DNA from: Arthrobacter sp. FW305-BF8
Lineage (GTDB): Bacteria; Actinomycetota; Actinomycetes; Actinomycetales; Micrococcaceae
Reading direction: 5' to 3'
DNA: 64,000 bases
Assembly (NCBI RefSeq): GCF_021789315.1
Contig: NZ_CP084561.1
Location: 4,402,001-4,466,000 of the forward strand
The position numbers were made by a program, and so were the translations under genes. Of this stretch, positions 15,334 to 23,117 are shown piece by piece (positions within the stretch are counted from its first letter, which is position 1; each line of letters begins with the position of its first letter). The notes under the pieces were generated by a model. It saw only the letters and a list, made by a program, of their open reading frames with translations. It was not told the DNA's origin and made no database searches.

Positions 15334-18277
15334 CTTTGCGGGTCCCTTCGGGGTCAAACAGTACGGTTTCTGCCACGACTACGTCGACGAGCTGGTTGCC
15401 GGCCGCGGCCACCAGTGTCTCGCCGATCCGGTTGCGGCCGTTCTTGATCAGGGCCAGGCCGAACGAGCGGCCGAGGGCGGCACTGTGGTAGCTGGAGGTC
15501 ACGAAGCCCTGCATCGGGACCGGGCCGTAGGCGGGGTTCGCCGGGATGCCCTTCTCGATCAGCTGGGTTCCTTCCGGCAGCCTCAGCGAGCCGTCCACCG
15601 GCAGGACGCTGACCAGGTGCTTGCGGTCATCGCGGTGCTGGTCGATGCGGGAGTAGGAGCGCTTGCCGATGAAGTCCTTGGCCTTGGAGACGATCCATTC
15701 CATGCCGGCGTCCTGCGGGGTGACGGTGCCGTCGGTGTCCTGCCCGACGATCGGGTAGCCCTTCTCGGCGCGCAGCACGTGCATGGTTTCGGTGCCGTAT
15801 GGGGTGATGTTGAATTCGGCACCGGCCGCGGCCACGGATTCCCAGGTGTTCAGCCCGTACCAGGACGGCACGTTGATTTCGTAGGCCAGTTCACCGGAGA
15901 ACGAGATCCGGCAGATGCGCGCCTTCACGCCGGACGCGAGGGTGGTTTCGCGGAAGGTCATGAACGGGAACACCTCGGCGTCCAGTCCGCCGTTGGCGGC
16001 CAGTTCCGGGGCAACCTTGGCGATGACGTCGCGGGATTTGGGCCCGACGACGGCGATCGTGCTCCACTGTTCGGTCACCGAGGTGCAGTGCACGTCGAGT
16101 TCCGGCCATTCGGTCTGCAGCCATTCCTCCAGCCAGTCCAGCACCTTGGCGGCGCCGCCGGTGGTGGTGGTCATGAAGAAGGTTTCCTCGTCCAGGCGCA
16201 GGGTCACGCCGTCGTCGAAGATCATGCCGTCCGAGAGGCACATGACGCCGTAGCGGGCGGAACCCGGCTTGAGCTTCTTGAACGCGTTGGTGTAGATCCG
16301 GTTCAGGAACTCACCGGCGTCCTTGCCGCGGATCTCGATCTTGCCGAGGGTGGTGGCGTCCATGAAGCCCACGGAATCACGGACGGCGGCGCACTCGCGA
16401 AGCACTGCCTCGTCCATGTCCTCGCCGTTCTGCGGGTAGTACCAGGGACGCTTCCACTGCCCGACGTCCTCGAACAGGGCGCCCTGGGCAACGTGCCACG
16501 GGTGGATAGAGGTGACGCGGGCGGGGTCGAACAGCTCGCCGCGCTGGCGTCCGGCCAGTGCCGCGAAGGCCACCGGCGTGAACGGTGCACGGTAGGTGGT
16601 GGTGCCGATGTCGCCGATGCCCCGGGAGGCCTCGCCGGCCTGGCGGAGCGCCGCGGCGATGACGCCGATGGCGTTCACGCCGGACGTCTTGCCCTGGTCG
16701 TTGGCGGTGCTGATGGAGGTGTAGCGCTTGACGTGCTCGACGGACCGCATGCCTGCGCCGGTGGAGCGCAGGACGTCGGCCACGGACTGGTCACGCTGGA
16801 AGTCCACGAAGTGGTGGTGCCAGTCGTCCGGGGTTCCGGTCTGGCCGGGGACCAGCCAGAGCTGGCGGGTCGGGGCGGATGCCTTCGGCTCCGCCAGGGT
16901 GGACGGCTCGACGGCGGACTCGAAGCCGGCGGCAATCGCGGCGGCCGCACCGGCCGAGATGCCCTCGGCCAGGCAGTCAGCCAGTTCGAAGCTGCCGCGG
17001 CCGGAGCCGATGGTCTGCTGGTTCGGGACCACGGTGGCCGGCACGAAGGCTGCCAGGTCCTCGTCCCAGCGCAGCTTGCCCTGGCGCTGTGAGTGCAGGT
17101 GCACCAGCGGGCTCCAGCCGCCGGAGACAGCCAGCAGGTCGGCGGCGATCTCTTCGATGCCCGAGGTGAGTTCGCCGTCGTCGTTGATGCTGCGGACGGT
17201 GACGCTGTTCAGCCGGCCGTCTGCTGCGTCCTCCGAGGAGGAGGTGTTGGCAACCGCGCTGCCGATCAGCACCCGGGTGCCGGCTTCGGCGGCGGCGGCA
17301 GCCACCGGCGTGAGGGCGGGACGGGCGTCGACGACGGCGGCGACCTTGACGCCGGCGGCGACCAGGTCCGAGGCCAGGGCGTAGGCGCTGTCGTTGGTGG
17401 TGCTGATGACCACGCGCTGCCCGGCGGCCACGGCGTAGCGGTTCAGGTAGCTGCGGACGGCCGAGGCGAGCATGATGCCCGGGCGGTCGTTGTTCTCGAA
17501 CACCAGCGGACGCTCGTGGGCGCCGGGGGCCAGGACAACCTGGCTGGCGCGGATGTGCCAAATACGCTGGCGGGAGACGCCTGCTGCGGCCGGGCTGGTG
17601 AGGTGGTCGGTGCGGTTCTGGACCGCGATGACGTAGTTGGCGTCGTAGGCACCGAAGGCGGTGGTGCGGTTCAGCACGGTGCTTTCGGCGCCGGAAACCA
17701 GCTCGGCCTCGACGTCGGCGACCCATTCGAGGGCGGGCTTGCCCTCGATGGTTTCCGCCAGGTCGGGGGCGGTCGACCCGGACAGCAGCGACCCGCCGAG
17801 TTCGGGCTGGTCGTCCATGAGGATGACGCGGGCGCCGCTGCGGACAGCTTCGCGGGCAGCGGCCAGGCCGGCGGGGCCGCCGCCGATCACCAGGATGTCG
17901 GCGTGGACGTACTTCTTGTCGTACTCGGCGCGGTCGTCCGCCGGGTCCAGCTTGCCCAGGCCGTTCAGGAAGCCGGCCTTCAGGCCGTCCACCAGGGAAA
18001 CGGTGGTGGCGGGGAGCATGGACTCGGCAACGTCGCCGGGGAACCGGGCCTCGATGCGGACCAGGGCGTTGGGTTCTTCCACGCCGGCGGCCAGGATGCC
18101 GCGGGCGCGGTCCTCGTACAGGGAGTTGCCGGCGGCGACGCGGCCGTTGGCCAGCAGTGCGGAGGCCAGGGTGTCGCCCGGGTGTCCGGTGAATTCCTCG
18201 CCGTCCACGGTGAAGCGCCAGGAGATGCTGCGGTCGATGCGGCCGCCGCTGCTGAGGCGCGCGTTCTGGGAGGTCAC
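15326..18277 (-). CDS. soxA: Sarcosine oxidase alpha subunit
   Basis: The 983-residue large subunit. The N-terminal 100 residues resemble a ferredoxin-like domain (FTVDGEEFTGHPGDTLASALLANG), followed by an NAD-binding pyridine-nucleotide oxidoreductase domain with ILVIGGGPAGLAAAREA near residue 128. The C-terminal 380 residues are a GcvT aminomethyltransferase domain, where the methyl group is passed to tetrahydrofolate to make 5,10-methylene-THF (or released as formaldehyde when folate is absent). GTG 18277 overlaps the soxD TGA (GTGA) and has an AAGGAG site. Length and order match the family. Confidence 0.95.
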   Translation of the reverse strand: MTSQNARLSSGGRIDRSISWRFTVDGEEFTGHPGDTLASALLANGRVAAGNSLYEDRARGILAAGVEEPNALVRIEARFPGDVAESMLPATTVSLVDGLKAGFLNGLGKLDPADDRAEYDKKYVHADILVIGGGPAGLAAAREAVRSGARVILMDDQPELGGSLLSGSTAPDLAETIEGKPALEWVADVEAELVSGAESTVLNRTTAFGAYDANYVIAVQNRTDHLTSPAAAGVSRQRIWHIRASQVVLAPGAHERPLVFENNDRPGIMLASAVRSYLNRYAVAAGQRVVISTTNDSAYALASDLVAAGVKVAAVVDARPALTPVAAAAAEAGTRVLIGSAVANTSSSEDAADGRLNSVTVRSINDDGELTSGIEEIAADLLAVSGGWSPLVHLHSQRQGKLRWDEDLAAFVPATVVPNQQTIGSGRGSFELADCLAEGISAGAAAAIAAGFESAVEPSTLAEPKASAPTRQLWLVPGQTGTPDDWHHHFVDFQRDQSVADVLRSTGAGMRSVEHVKRYTSISTANDQGKTSGVNAIGVIAAALRQAGEASRGIGDIGTTTYRAPFTPVAFAALAGRQRGELFDPARVTSIHPWHVAQGALFEDVGQWKRPWYYPQNGEDMDEAVLRECAAVRDSVGFMDATTLGKIEIRGKDAGEFLNRIYTNAFKKLKPGSARYGVMCLSDGMIFDDGVTLRLDEETFFMTTTTGGAAKVLDWLEEWLQTEWPELDVHCTSVTEQWSTIAVVGPKSRDVIAKVAPELAANGGLDAEVFPFMTFRETTLASGVKARICRISFSGELAYEINVPSWYGLNTWESVAAAGAEFNITPYGTETMHVLRAEKGYPIVGQDTDGTVTPQDAGMEWIVSKAKDFIGKRSYSRIDQHRDDRKHLVSVLPVDGSLRLPEGTQLIEKGIPANPAYGPVPMQGFVTSSYHSAALGRSFGLALIKNGRNRIGETLVAAAGNQLVDVVVAETVLFDPEGTRKDG

Positions 18278-18645
18278 TTGGTCGCTCCTTCCGGGGCGGT
18301 GCTGGGGCTGAGGGGGGTGGTGCTGGCGGCGCCGGTGCTTGCGGTGCCGGTGTCAGCTGCCGGGGGGAAGGGCGCGGCGGGCCGCGGCACCCCCATCGGG
18401 TAGACGGCCTGGATGTCATACGTGACCGTGTCGCGGAGCATGTTGAACCACTGCCGGCAGCCGGTGCTGTGCACCCACCGCTCGGCGAAGGTGCCCTTGG
18501 TGTTCTCGCGGTAGAACAGGTACTCGGCCCATTCCCGGTCGGTGAGGTCGTTGGGGTTCTCGGGGTACGGCACGTGGGCCTGGCCGCCGTAGTGGAACTC
18601 GGTTTCGTCCCGCGAGCCGCAGTTGGGGCAGGAGATAAGCAGCAT
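18274..18645 (-). CDS. soxD: Sarcosine oxidase delta subunit
   Basis: The small zinc-binding subunit, 123 residues. CPNCGSRDETEF at the N-terminus provides Cys6 and Cys9, and HSTGCRQWFNMLRDT provides the remaining His and Cys ligands; PNDLTDREWAEYLF is a family signature. The C-terminal 35 residues are Ala/Thr/Ser/Pro-rich and longer than in many relatives. It overlaps soxA by a GTGA junction and starts 27 bases after soxB ends. Confidence 0.93.
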   Translation of the reverse strand: MLLISCPNCGSRDETEFHYGGQAHVPYPENPNDLTDREWAEYLFYRENTKGTFAERWVHSTGCRQWFNMLRDTVTYDIQAVYPMGVPRPAAPFPPAADTGTASTGAASTTPLSPSTAPEGATK

Positions 18646-18672
18646 GTGCGTCTTCTTTCTTGTGGACCGTGG

Positions 18673-19893
18673 CTAGTGGGCGACGGCGGCAGCGCCGTGT
18701 TCGTCGATCAGGGCACCGGTTTCGAAGCGTTCCAAGGCGAAAGGCTTGTTCAGCTTGTGCGGTGCGCCGGTGGCGATGGTGTGCGCGAAGGTCAGGCCGG
18801 CGGCCGGCGTGCCCTTGAAGCCGCCGGTTCCCCAGCCGCAGTTGACGAACATGTTGTCCACCGGGGTGGTGCCCACGATCGGCGAGGCATCCAGCGTGGT
18901 GTCCACGATGCCGCCCCAGGTCCGGAGAACGTGTGCCCGGGCAAAGATCGGGAACAGCTCGACGGCGGCCGCCATCTGGTGCTCGATCACGTGGAAGGAG
19001 CCGCGCTGGCCGTAGCCGTTGTACGAGTCGACGCCGGCGCCCATGACCAGTTCGCCCTTGTGTGCCTGGGAGACGTACACGTGGACGTGGTTGGACATGA
19101 CCACCGTCGGGTGGACGGGCTCGTGCAGCTCGGAGACCAGTGCCTGCAGCGGGTGGGACTGGATGGGGAGCCGGAAGCCGGCCATCTCGGCCAGGACCGA
19201 GCTGTGCCCGGCGGCGCAGAGGCCCACCTTCTCAGTGTTGATGGTGCCGCGGTTGGTCTTGACGCCCACCACGCGGTTGCCGTCCTTGACGAAGCCGGTG
19301 ACTTCGCAGTTCTGGATGATGTCCACGCCCAGCTCGTCGCACTTGCGGGCGAAGGCCCAGGCTACGTGGTCGTGCTTGGCGATGCCGGCGCGCGGCTGGT
19401 AGGTGGCGCCCATGACCGGGTAGCGGATGTCGTCCCGGATGTTCAGGATGGGGCAGAGTTCCTTGACCTGCTGCGGGTCCAGCCATTCCGCGTCCACGCC
19501 GTTGAGCTTGTTGGCGCCCACGCGGCGGATGCTCTCACGCACGTCGCCCAGGGTGTGGGCCAGGTTCATCACGCCGCGCTGGCTGAAGAGGAAGTCGTAT
19601 TCCAGCTCCTCGGGCAGGATCTCCCACAGCTTCAGGGCGTGCTCGTAGATGGCGGCGCTCTCGTCCCAGAGGTAGTTGGAACGGATGATGGTGGTGTTGC
19701 GCGCCATGTTGCCGCCGGCCAGCCAGCCCTTTTCCAGGACGGCGATGTTGGTCATGCCGTGGTTCTTGGCCAGGAAGTACGCGGTGGCCAGGCCGTGCCC
19801 GCCGCCGCCGACGATCACGGCATCATAGGAGGACTTGGGCTCCGGGTTGTGCCACAGGAAGTCCGGGTGCTCCGGGAGCTGCTGGGTGCTCAC
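18673..19893 (-). CDS. soxB: Sarcosine oxidase beta subunit
   Basis: The catalytic flavin subunit, 406 residues. It oxidises sarcosine to glycine with oxygen, using non-covalent FAD and a covalently linked FMN. The Rossmann motif is DAVIVGGGGHGLATAYFLAK near residue 24, and the C-terminal FAD-binding phrase NCGWGTGGFKGTPAAG is typical of SoxB. GTG 19893 overlaps the glyA stop (GTGA). The protein lies between glyA and soxD in the conserved operon. Confidence 0.95.
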   Translation of the reverse strand: MSTQQLPEHPDFLWHNPEPKSSYDAVIVGGGGHGLATAYFLAKNHGMTNIAVLEKGWLAGGNMARNTTIIRSNYLWDESAAIYEHALKLWEILPEELEYDFLFSQRGVMNLAHTLGDVRESIRRVGANKLNGVDAEWLDPQQVKELCPILNIRDDIRYPVMGATYQPRAGIAKHDHVAWAFARKCDELGVDIIQNCEVTGFVKDGNRVVGVKTNRGTINTEKVGLCAAGHSSVLAEMAGFRLPIQSHPLQALVSELHEPVHPTVVMSNHVHVYVSQAHKGELVMGAGVDSYNGYGQRGSFHVIEHQMAAAVELFPIFARAHVLRTWGGIVDTTLDASPIVGTTPVDNMFVNCGWGTGGFKGTPAAGLTFAHTIATGAPHKLNKPFALERFETGALIDEHGAAAVAH

Positions 19894-21230
19894 TGGGCTG
19901 CTCCAATCATGTCGTTTTCAAAGGCGGCAATCTCGTTGGCGCCGCTGAGCTGGGGGTACAGGGGGAACTGCTCGGCGAGCGCAGTGACGCGGGCGCGGAG
20001 CTCGGCGGCGGTGCCGTCGTCGAGCGTTCCGGTGCCCGCCGCACTGGTGAGGGCGTTGGCGATGATGTCCGCGACCTCGGTGAATGCGGCGGCGCCGAAG
20101 CCGCGGGTGGCCAGCGCGGGGGTGCCGATCCGGAGGCCGGAGGAGACCATCGGCGGGCGGGGGTCGAACGGGACCGCGTTGCGGTTGACGGTGATGCCGA
20201 TGCGGTGCAGCACGTCCTCTGCCTGCTGTCCGTCCAGTTCGGAGTTCCGCAGGTCAACGAGGACCAGGTGGACGTCCGTACCGCCGTTGACCACCGTGAT
20301 GCCGGCGGCTTCGACGTCGGGCTGCAGGAAGCGTTCGGCGAGCAGCTTGGCGCCCTCCAGGACGCGTTCCTGGCGTTCCTTGAAGCCCTCGGTTGCGGCG
20401 AGCTTGAAGGCCACGGCCTTGGCGGCGATGACGTGCTCGAGCGGGCCGCCCTGCTGGCCGGGGAAGACGGCGCTGTTGATCTTCTTGGCGTACTGCTCCT
20501 TGGCGAGGATGACGCCGCCGCGGGGGCCGCCCAGGGTCTTGTGCGTGGTGGTGGTGACGACGTCGGCGTACGGCACCGGGTTGGGGTGGAGGCCTGCGGC
20601 GACGAGGCCGGCGAAGTGGGCCATGTCCACCATCAGGTAGGCACCGACCAGGTCGGCGATCCGGCGGAACTCGGCGAAGTCGAGCTGGCGGGAGTAGGCG
20701 GACCAGCCGGCCACGATGAGCTTGGGCTTGTGCTCGAGCGCCAAGGCCTCGACCTCTGCCATGTCCACCCGGAGGTCGGATTCGCGCACGTGGTACGGGA
20801 CCACGTTGTAGAGCTTGCCGGAGAAGTTGATCTTCATGCCGTGGGTGAGGTGGCCGCCGTGGGCCAGGGAAAGGCCGAGGATGGTGTCGCCCGGGTTCAG
20901 CAGTGCGAACATGGCGGCGGCGTTGGCCTGGGCGCCGGAGTGCGGCTGGACGTTGGCGAACTCGGCGCCGAACAGTGCCTTCACGCGGTCGATGGCCAGC
21001 TGTTCAACGACGTCGACGTGCTCGCAGCCGCCGTAGTAGCGCTTGCCCGGGTAGCCCTCGGCGTACTTGTTGGTGAGGACCGAACCCTGCGCCTCCATGA
21101 CGGCCGCGGGAGCAAAGTTCTCCGAGGCGATCATTTCCAGCGTGGACTGCTGGCGGTCCAGCTCGCGGGCGACGGCTTGCTGGATCTCGGGATCGACTGC
21201 GGAAAGTCGGTCGTTCAACTGCTCAACCAC
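19890..21230 (-). CDS. glyA: Serine hydroxymethyltransferase
   Basis: Interconverts glycine plus 5,10-methylene-THF with serine plus THF, using pyridoxal phosphate. The 446-residue protein has the PLP lysine in TTTTHKTLGGPRGG (about residue 240) and the N-terminal ASENFAPAAVMEAQGSVLTN signature. GTG 21230 has an AAGGAG ribosome site. As first gene of the sarcosine operon it uses both products of sarcosine oxidase at once. A housekeeping copy may exist elsewhere; the one here is likely the catabolic copy controlled by the divergent GntR regulator. Confidence 0.95.
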   Translation of the reverse strand: MVEQLNDRLSAVDPEIQQAVARELDRQQSTLEMIASENFAPAAVMEAQGSVLTNKYAEGYPGKRYYGGCEHVDVVEQLAIDRVKALFGAEFANVQPHSGAQANAAAMFALLNPGDTILGLSLAHGGHLTHGMKINFSGKLYNVVPYHVRESDLRVDMAEVEALALEHKPKLIVAGWSAYSRQLDFAEFRRIADLVGAYLMVDMAHFAGLVAAGLHPNPVPYADVVTTTTHKTLGGPRGGVILAKEQYAKKINSAVFPGQQGGPLEHVIAAKAVAFKLAATEGFKERQERVLEGAKLLAERFLQPDVEAAGITVVNGGTDVHLVLVDLRNSELDGQQAEDVLHRIGITVNRNAVPFDPRPPMVSSGLRIGTPALATRGFGAAAFTEVADIIANALTSAAGTGTLDDGTAAELRARVTALAEQFPLYPQLSGANEIAAFENDMIGAAQ

Positions 21231-21263
21231 GAATGCTCCTTATGAAATACCACTTAGCTTGGG

Positions 21264-21316
21264 ACTGATATATCAGTGTGAGGTCAATGGTATGATTGAG
21301 CTCACAACAGAGTCAA
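21264..21316. promoter_or_regulatory. Divergent glyA/gntR promoter with perfect 14-bp operator
   Basis: For glyA (minus strand) TTGACT (21316-21311) and TACCAT (21292-21287) have an 18-bp spacer. The perfect palindrome ACTGATATATCAGT (21264-21277) begins ten bases downstream of the -10, over the predicted start site. For gntR (plus strand) TATGAT (21291-21296) is a good -10, and the same palindrome falls at its -35. One repressor dimer could therefore control both directions. The GntR product is the obvious candidate. A one-mismatch copy lies at 56546-56559. Confidence 0.7.
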
Positions 21317-21330
21317 TAGCAGGGAGCAAA

Positions 21331-21378
21331 ATGACAACCAGCTTCCGCTTGGAGCCCACGAACGGAGTCCCGCTGTGA
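21331..21378 (+). CDS. 15-residue upstream open reading frame (possible leader peptide)
   Basis: ATG 21331 is preceded by AGGGAG four bases upstream and encodes MTTSFRLEPTNGVPL. Its TGA overlaps the gntR start codon (GTGA at 21375-21378). The arrangement is that of a translationally coupled leader peptide within the predicted gntR transcript. It has no attenuator-like codon run. Expression is unproven. Confidence 0.4.
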   Translation: MTTSFRLEPTNGVPL

Positions 21379-22046
21379 ATGCTCTTCCCGCCATGCCGCC
21401 CGCCGAGGACGAAACACTGTCCCAGGCCGAGGCTGCGTACCGGCAGCTGCGCGACAAACTGATCATGCTGGACATCCGGCCGGGCGAGCCCATCAACGAC
21501 GGCCAGCTGGCGGCTGAGCTGGGGTTCGGGCGCACGCCGGTGCGTGAGGCCATCAAGCGGCTGGAGGTGGACCACCTCGTGGTGTCCTACCCGCGCCGTG
21601 GAACATTCGCCACCACCGTGGACTTCACGGAACTGGCCGACGTCTCCGAAATCCGGGAACTGCTGGAGCCCCTCGCGGCGCGCCGGGCGGCCAAGCGGGC
21701 GAACACCGCCATGCGCGAGGAGCTCCTGGACGTCGCGAAGGCCATCTCGGAGCTGGCGCCCACCCCCGCGCAGTCGCGGGAGCTCATGCGCTACGACCTG
21801 ACGGTGCACCGCCTGATCTACCGTGCCGCCGCCAACCCGCACCTCGAGGACACCCTGATCCGTTATGACAACCTGGCCACGCGCATCTGGTGCCTGGTCC
21901 TGGACAAGGTCCCCTCGGTGAGCGGCCACATCAACGAGCACGTGGACCTGCTGAAGGCTGTGGCGGAGGGGGACGCGGACAAGGCAGGCGAGCTCGCGCT
22001 GCATCACGTGACGAGCTTCGAGGAGACCATCCGCAAGGTGCTGTAG
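21375..22046 (+). CDS. GntR-family (FCD subfamily) transcriptional regulator
   Basis: A 223-residue regulator with an N-terminal winged helix (QAEAAYRQLRDKLIMLDIRPGEPINDGQLAAELGFGRTPVREAIKRL, split at about residue 60) and a C-terminal all-helical FCD ligand domain containing the metal-ligand type Asp/His pattern (YDLTVHRLIYRAA, HVDLLKAV, LALHHVTSF). GTG 21375 has its own GGAG site and overlaps a short upstream frame. Divergent from the sarcosine operon, it most likely represses glyA-sox genes and itself through the palindrome between them. The inducer could be sarcosine, glycine or serine; this is inference. Confidence 0.88.
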   Translation: MNALPAMPPAEDETLSQAEAAYRQLRDKLIMLDIRPGEPINDGQLAAELGFGRTPVREAIKRLEVDHLVVSYPRRGTFATTVDFTELADVSEIRELLEPLAARRAAKRANTAMREELLDVAKAISELAPTPAQSRELMRYDLTVHRLIYRAAANPHLEDTLIRYDNLATRIWCLVLDKVPSVSGHINEHVDLLKAVAEGDADKAGELALHHVTSFEETIRKVL

Positions 22047-22096
22047 AACAGGACGCCGCGCCGTTACGCCGCCTGGACCAGTCGCATCAGTGCGGA

Positions 22097-22239
22097 AGCG
22101 TCGCACCTCACGCGACAGGACCTGAGGCCGCGTCCCACCTCAAGCGACAGGACCTGAGGACGCGTTCGGCATCAAGCGACAGGACCTGAGGCCGCGTCCC
22201 ACCTCACGCTTCTTAACCCCCAAACGCTTCCTCAGGTTT
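22097..22239. repeat. 32-bp-period tandem repeat array B
   Basis: In the convergent gap between the GntR gene and a secreted-protein gene, the unit AAGCGACAGGACCTGAGG recurs with GAGG at 22124, 22156 and 22188, exactly 32 bp apart; the first copy begins CGCGAC rather than AAGCGAC. Copies carry GAGGCCGCGT or GAGGACGCGT. A partial unit precedes the array at about 22097, and an inverted copy (AACGCTTCCTCAGGTTT) follows near 22223, next to a terminator hairpin. This is the same family as arrays at 12210 and 59871. Confidence 0.8.
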
Positions 22240-22242
22240 CGG

Positions 22243-22276
22243 GGGAATCCCCCGGGGTGTTCCCCGGGGGATTCCC
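22243..22276. terminator. Bidirectional terminator hairpin
   Basis: A perfect 15-bp stem GGGAATCCCCCGGGG (22243-22257) and its complement (22262-22276), with loop TGTT, in a convergent gap. It could stop transcription of both flanking genes. Confidence 0.75.
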
Positions 22277-22300
22277 GCCTCATCGGGTGTTCAAAGGAAG

Positions 22301-22852
22301 TTAGTGGCCACCGCCCCCGATCACGCCCTTCTCGACGGCCTTCGTGACCGCGTCAGCTTCGGCCTGGGTCAGGGTGCCGTCCTTGACGGCCGCGTCCAGC
22401 CTGGTCTTCAAGGCTGCGGCTCGCTCCGCCTGGCCGGCGGCGCGGATTTCCGTCAGCGCCGCTGTGACCTTGGATTCGTCGACGCCGAGGGCCGTCGCCA
22501 GGGACTTCGCCATTGCCGCGTCCTGGGCGGTGTGGTCAGGCTTGGTGCCCTCAGTCGGCGCCGTCGTTGGCTTGTTGGCCTCGCGGAACGCCTGGATCGC
22601 CTCGGTCACCTTCGCTTCGTCAACACCCAGCTTGGTGGCAAGGTCCGCCGCGATCTGGCCGCGGTCCCCGCCCTTGTGGCCGCCGCGCATGCCGTGGCCG
22701 TCAGTCGATGCGCTGCTGTCCGCCGTCGTACTGGACGTTGCGCTGGGGCTCGGAGTGGTGGCGGCTGAGGCCATTCCCGTGACCCCCAGGCCGGCGCCCA
22801 GCGCCAGGGCGCCGGCGGTGATGCCGAGGGTGATTCTCTTGGTTCGTGACAT
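22301..22852 (-). CDS. Secreted protein with two internal helical repeats
   Basis: A 183-residue protein with a classic Sec signal peptide (MSRTKRITLGITAGALALGA, cleavage near ASA-A at about 30), then a Ser/Thr linker and a Gly/His patch (DGHGMRGGHKGGDRGQ). Two similar segments follow: LATKLGVDEAKVTEAIQAF (about residues 72-90) and LATALGVDESKVTAALTEI (about 119-137). The His-rich patch and terminal GGGGH could bind metal, but no enzyme motif is present. GGAG precedes the ATG at 22852. Similar repeats occur in poorly characterised actinobacterial exported proteins; function unknown. Confidence 0.8.
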   Translation of the reverse strand: MSRTKRITLGITAGALALGAGLGVTGMASAATTPSPSATSSTTADSSASTDGHGMRGGHKGGDRGQIAADLATKLGVDEAKVTEAIQAFREANKPTTAPTEGTKPDHTAQDAAMAKSLATALGVDESKVTAALTEIRAAGQAERAAALKTRLDAAVKDGTLTQAEADAVTKAVEKGVIGGGGH

Positions 22853-23019
22853 GGTGTCTCCTTAATCGGCCGTGCGGTACGGCTTTGAACGGAAGGGCAT
22901 CTGTCCTAGCCCTTCATCAAAGATCCGGCAGCAGCTTAGGGCGCCGCTGTTCGGAAACTGTCAGGAGGCTGTGAACCCTGGCGGCAGCAAAACCGACCCT
23001 TGGTACGACTGACGGAAAT

Positions 23020-23034
23020 TTTCAACCAATGAAA
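23020..23034. promoter_or_regulatory. Palindromic box TTTCA-N5-TGAAA upstream of quercetinase
   Basis: TTTCAACCAATGAAA lies 83 bp upstream of the quercetinase ATG, with a TACTTT -10-like hexamer starting 8 bases after it. The identical 15-mer, in reverse orientation, lies in the promoter of the IclR gene and ABC operon at 39736-39750, and a variant is at 29215-29229. It is a candidate operator of that IclR regulator. Confidence 0.65.
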
Positions 23035-23117
23035 TCCGGGCATACTTTGGCCCCCCTGGTCCGCCAAGCTTGTCCGGAAAGACGTCCCCGCGGCCATGCC
23101 GAAGAAAGAAGGAAGCA

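Noticed and set aside
14807..18403. Two long plus-strand frames (761 and 436 codons) antisense to soxG-soxA-soxD
   Set aside because: They are shadows of the sox genes: Gly/Val/Asp-rich, without family motifs or start signals.
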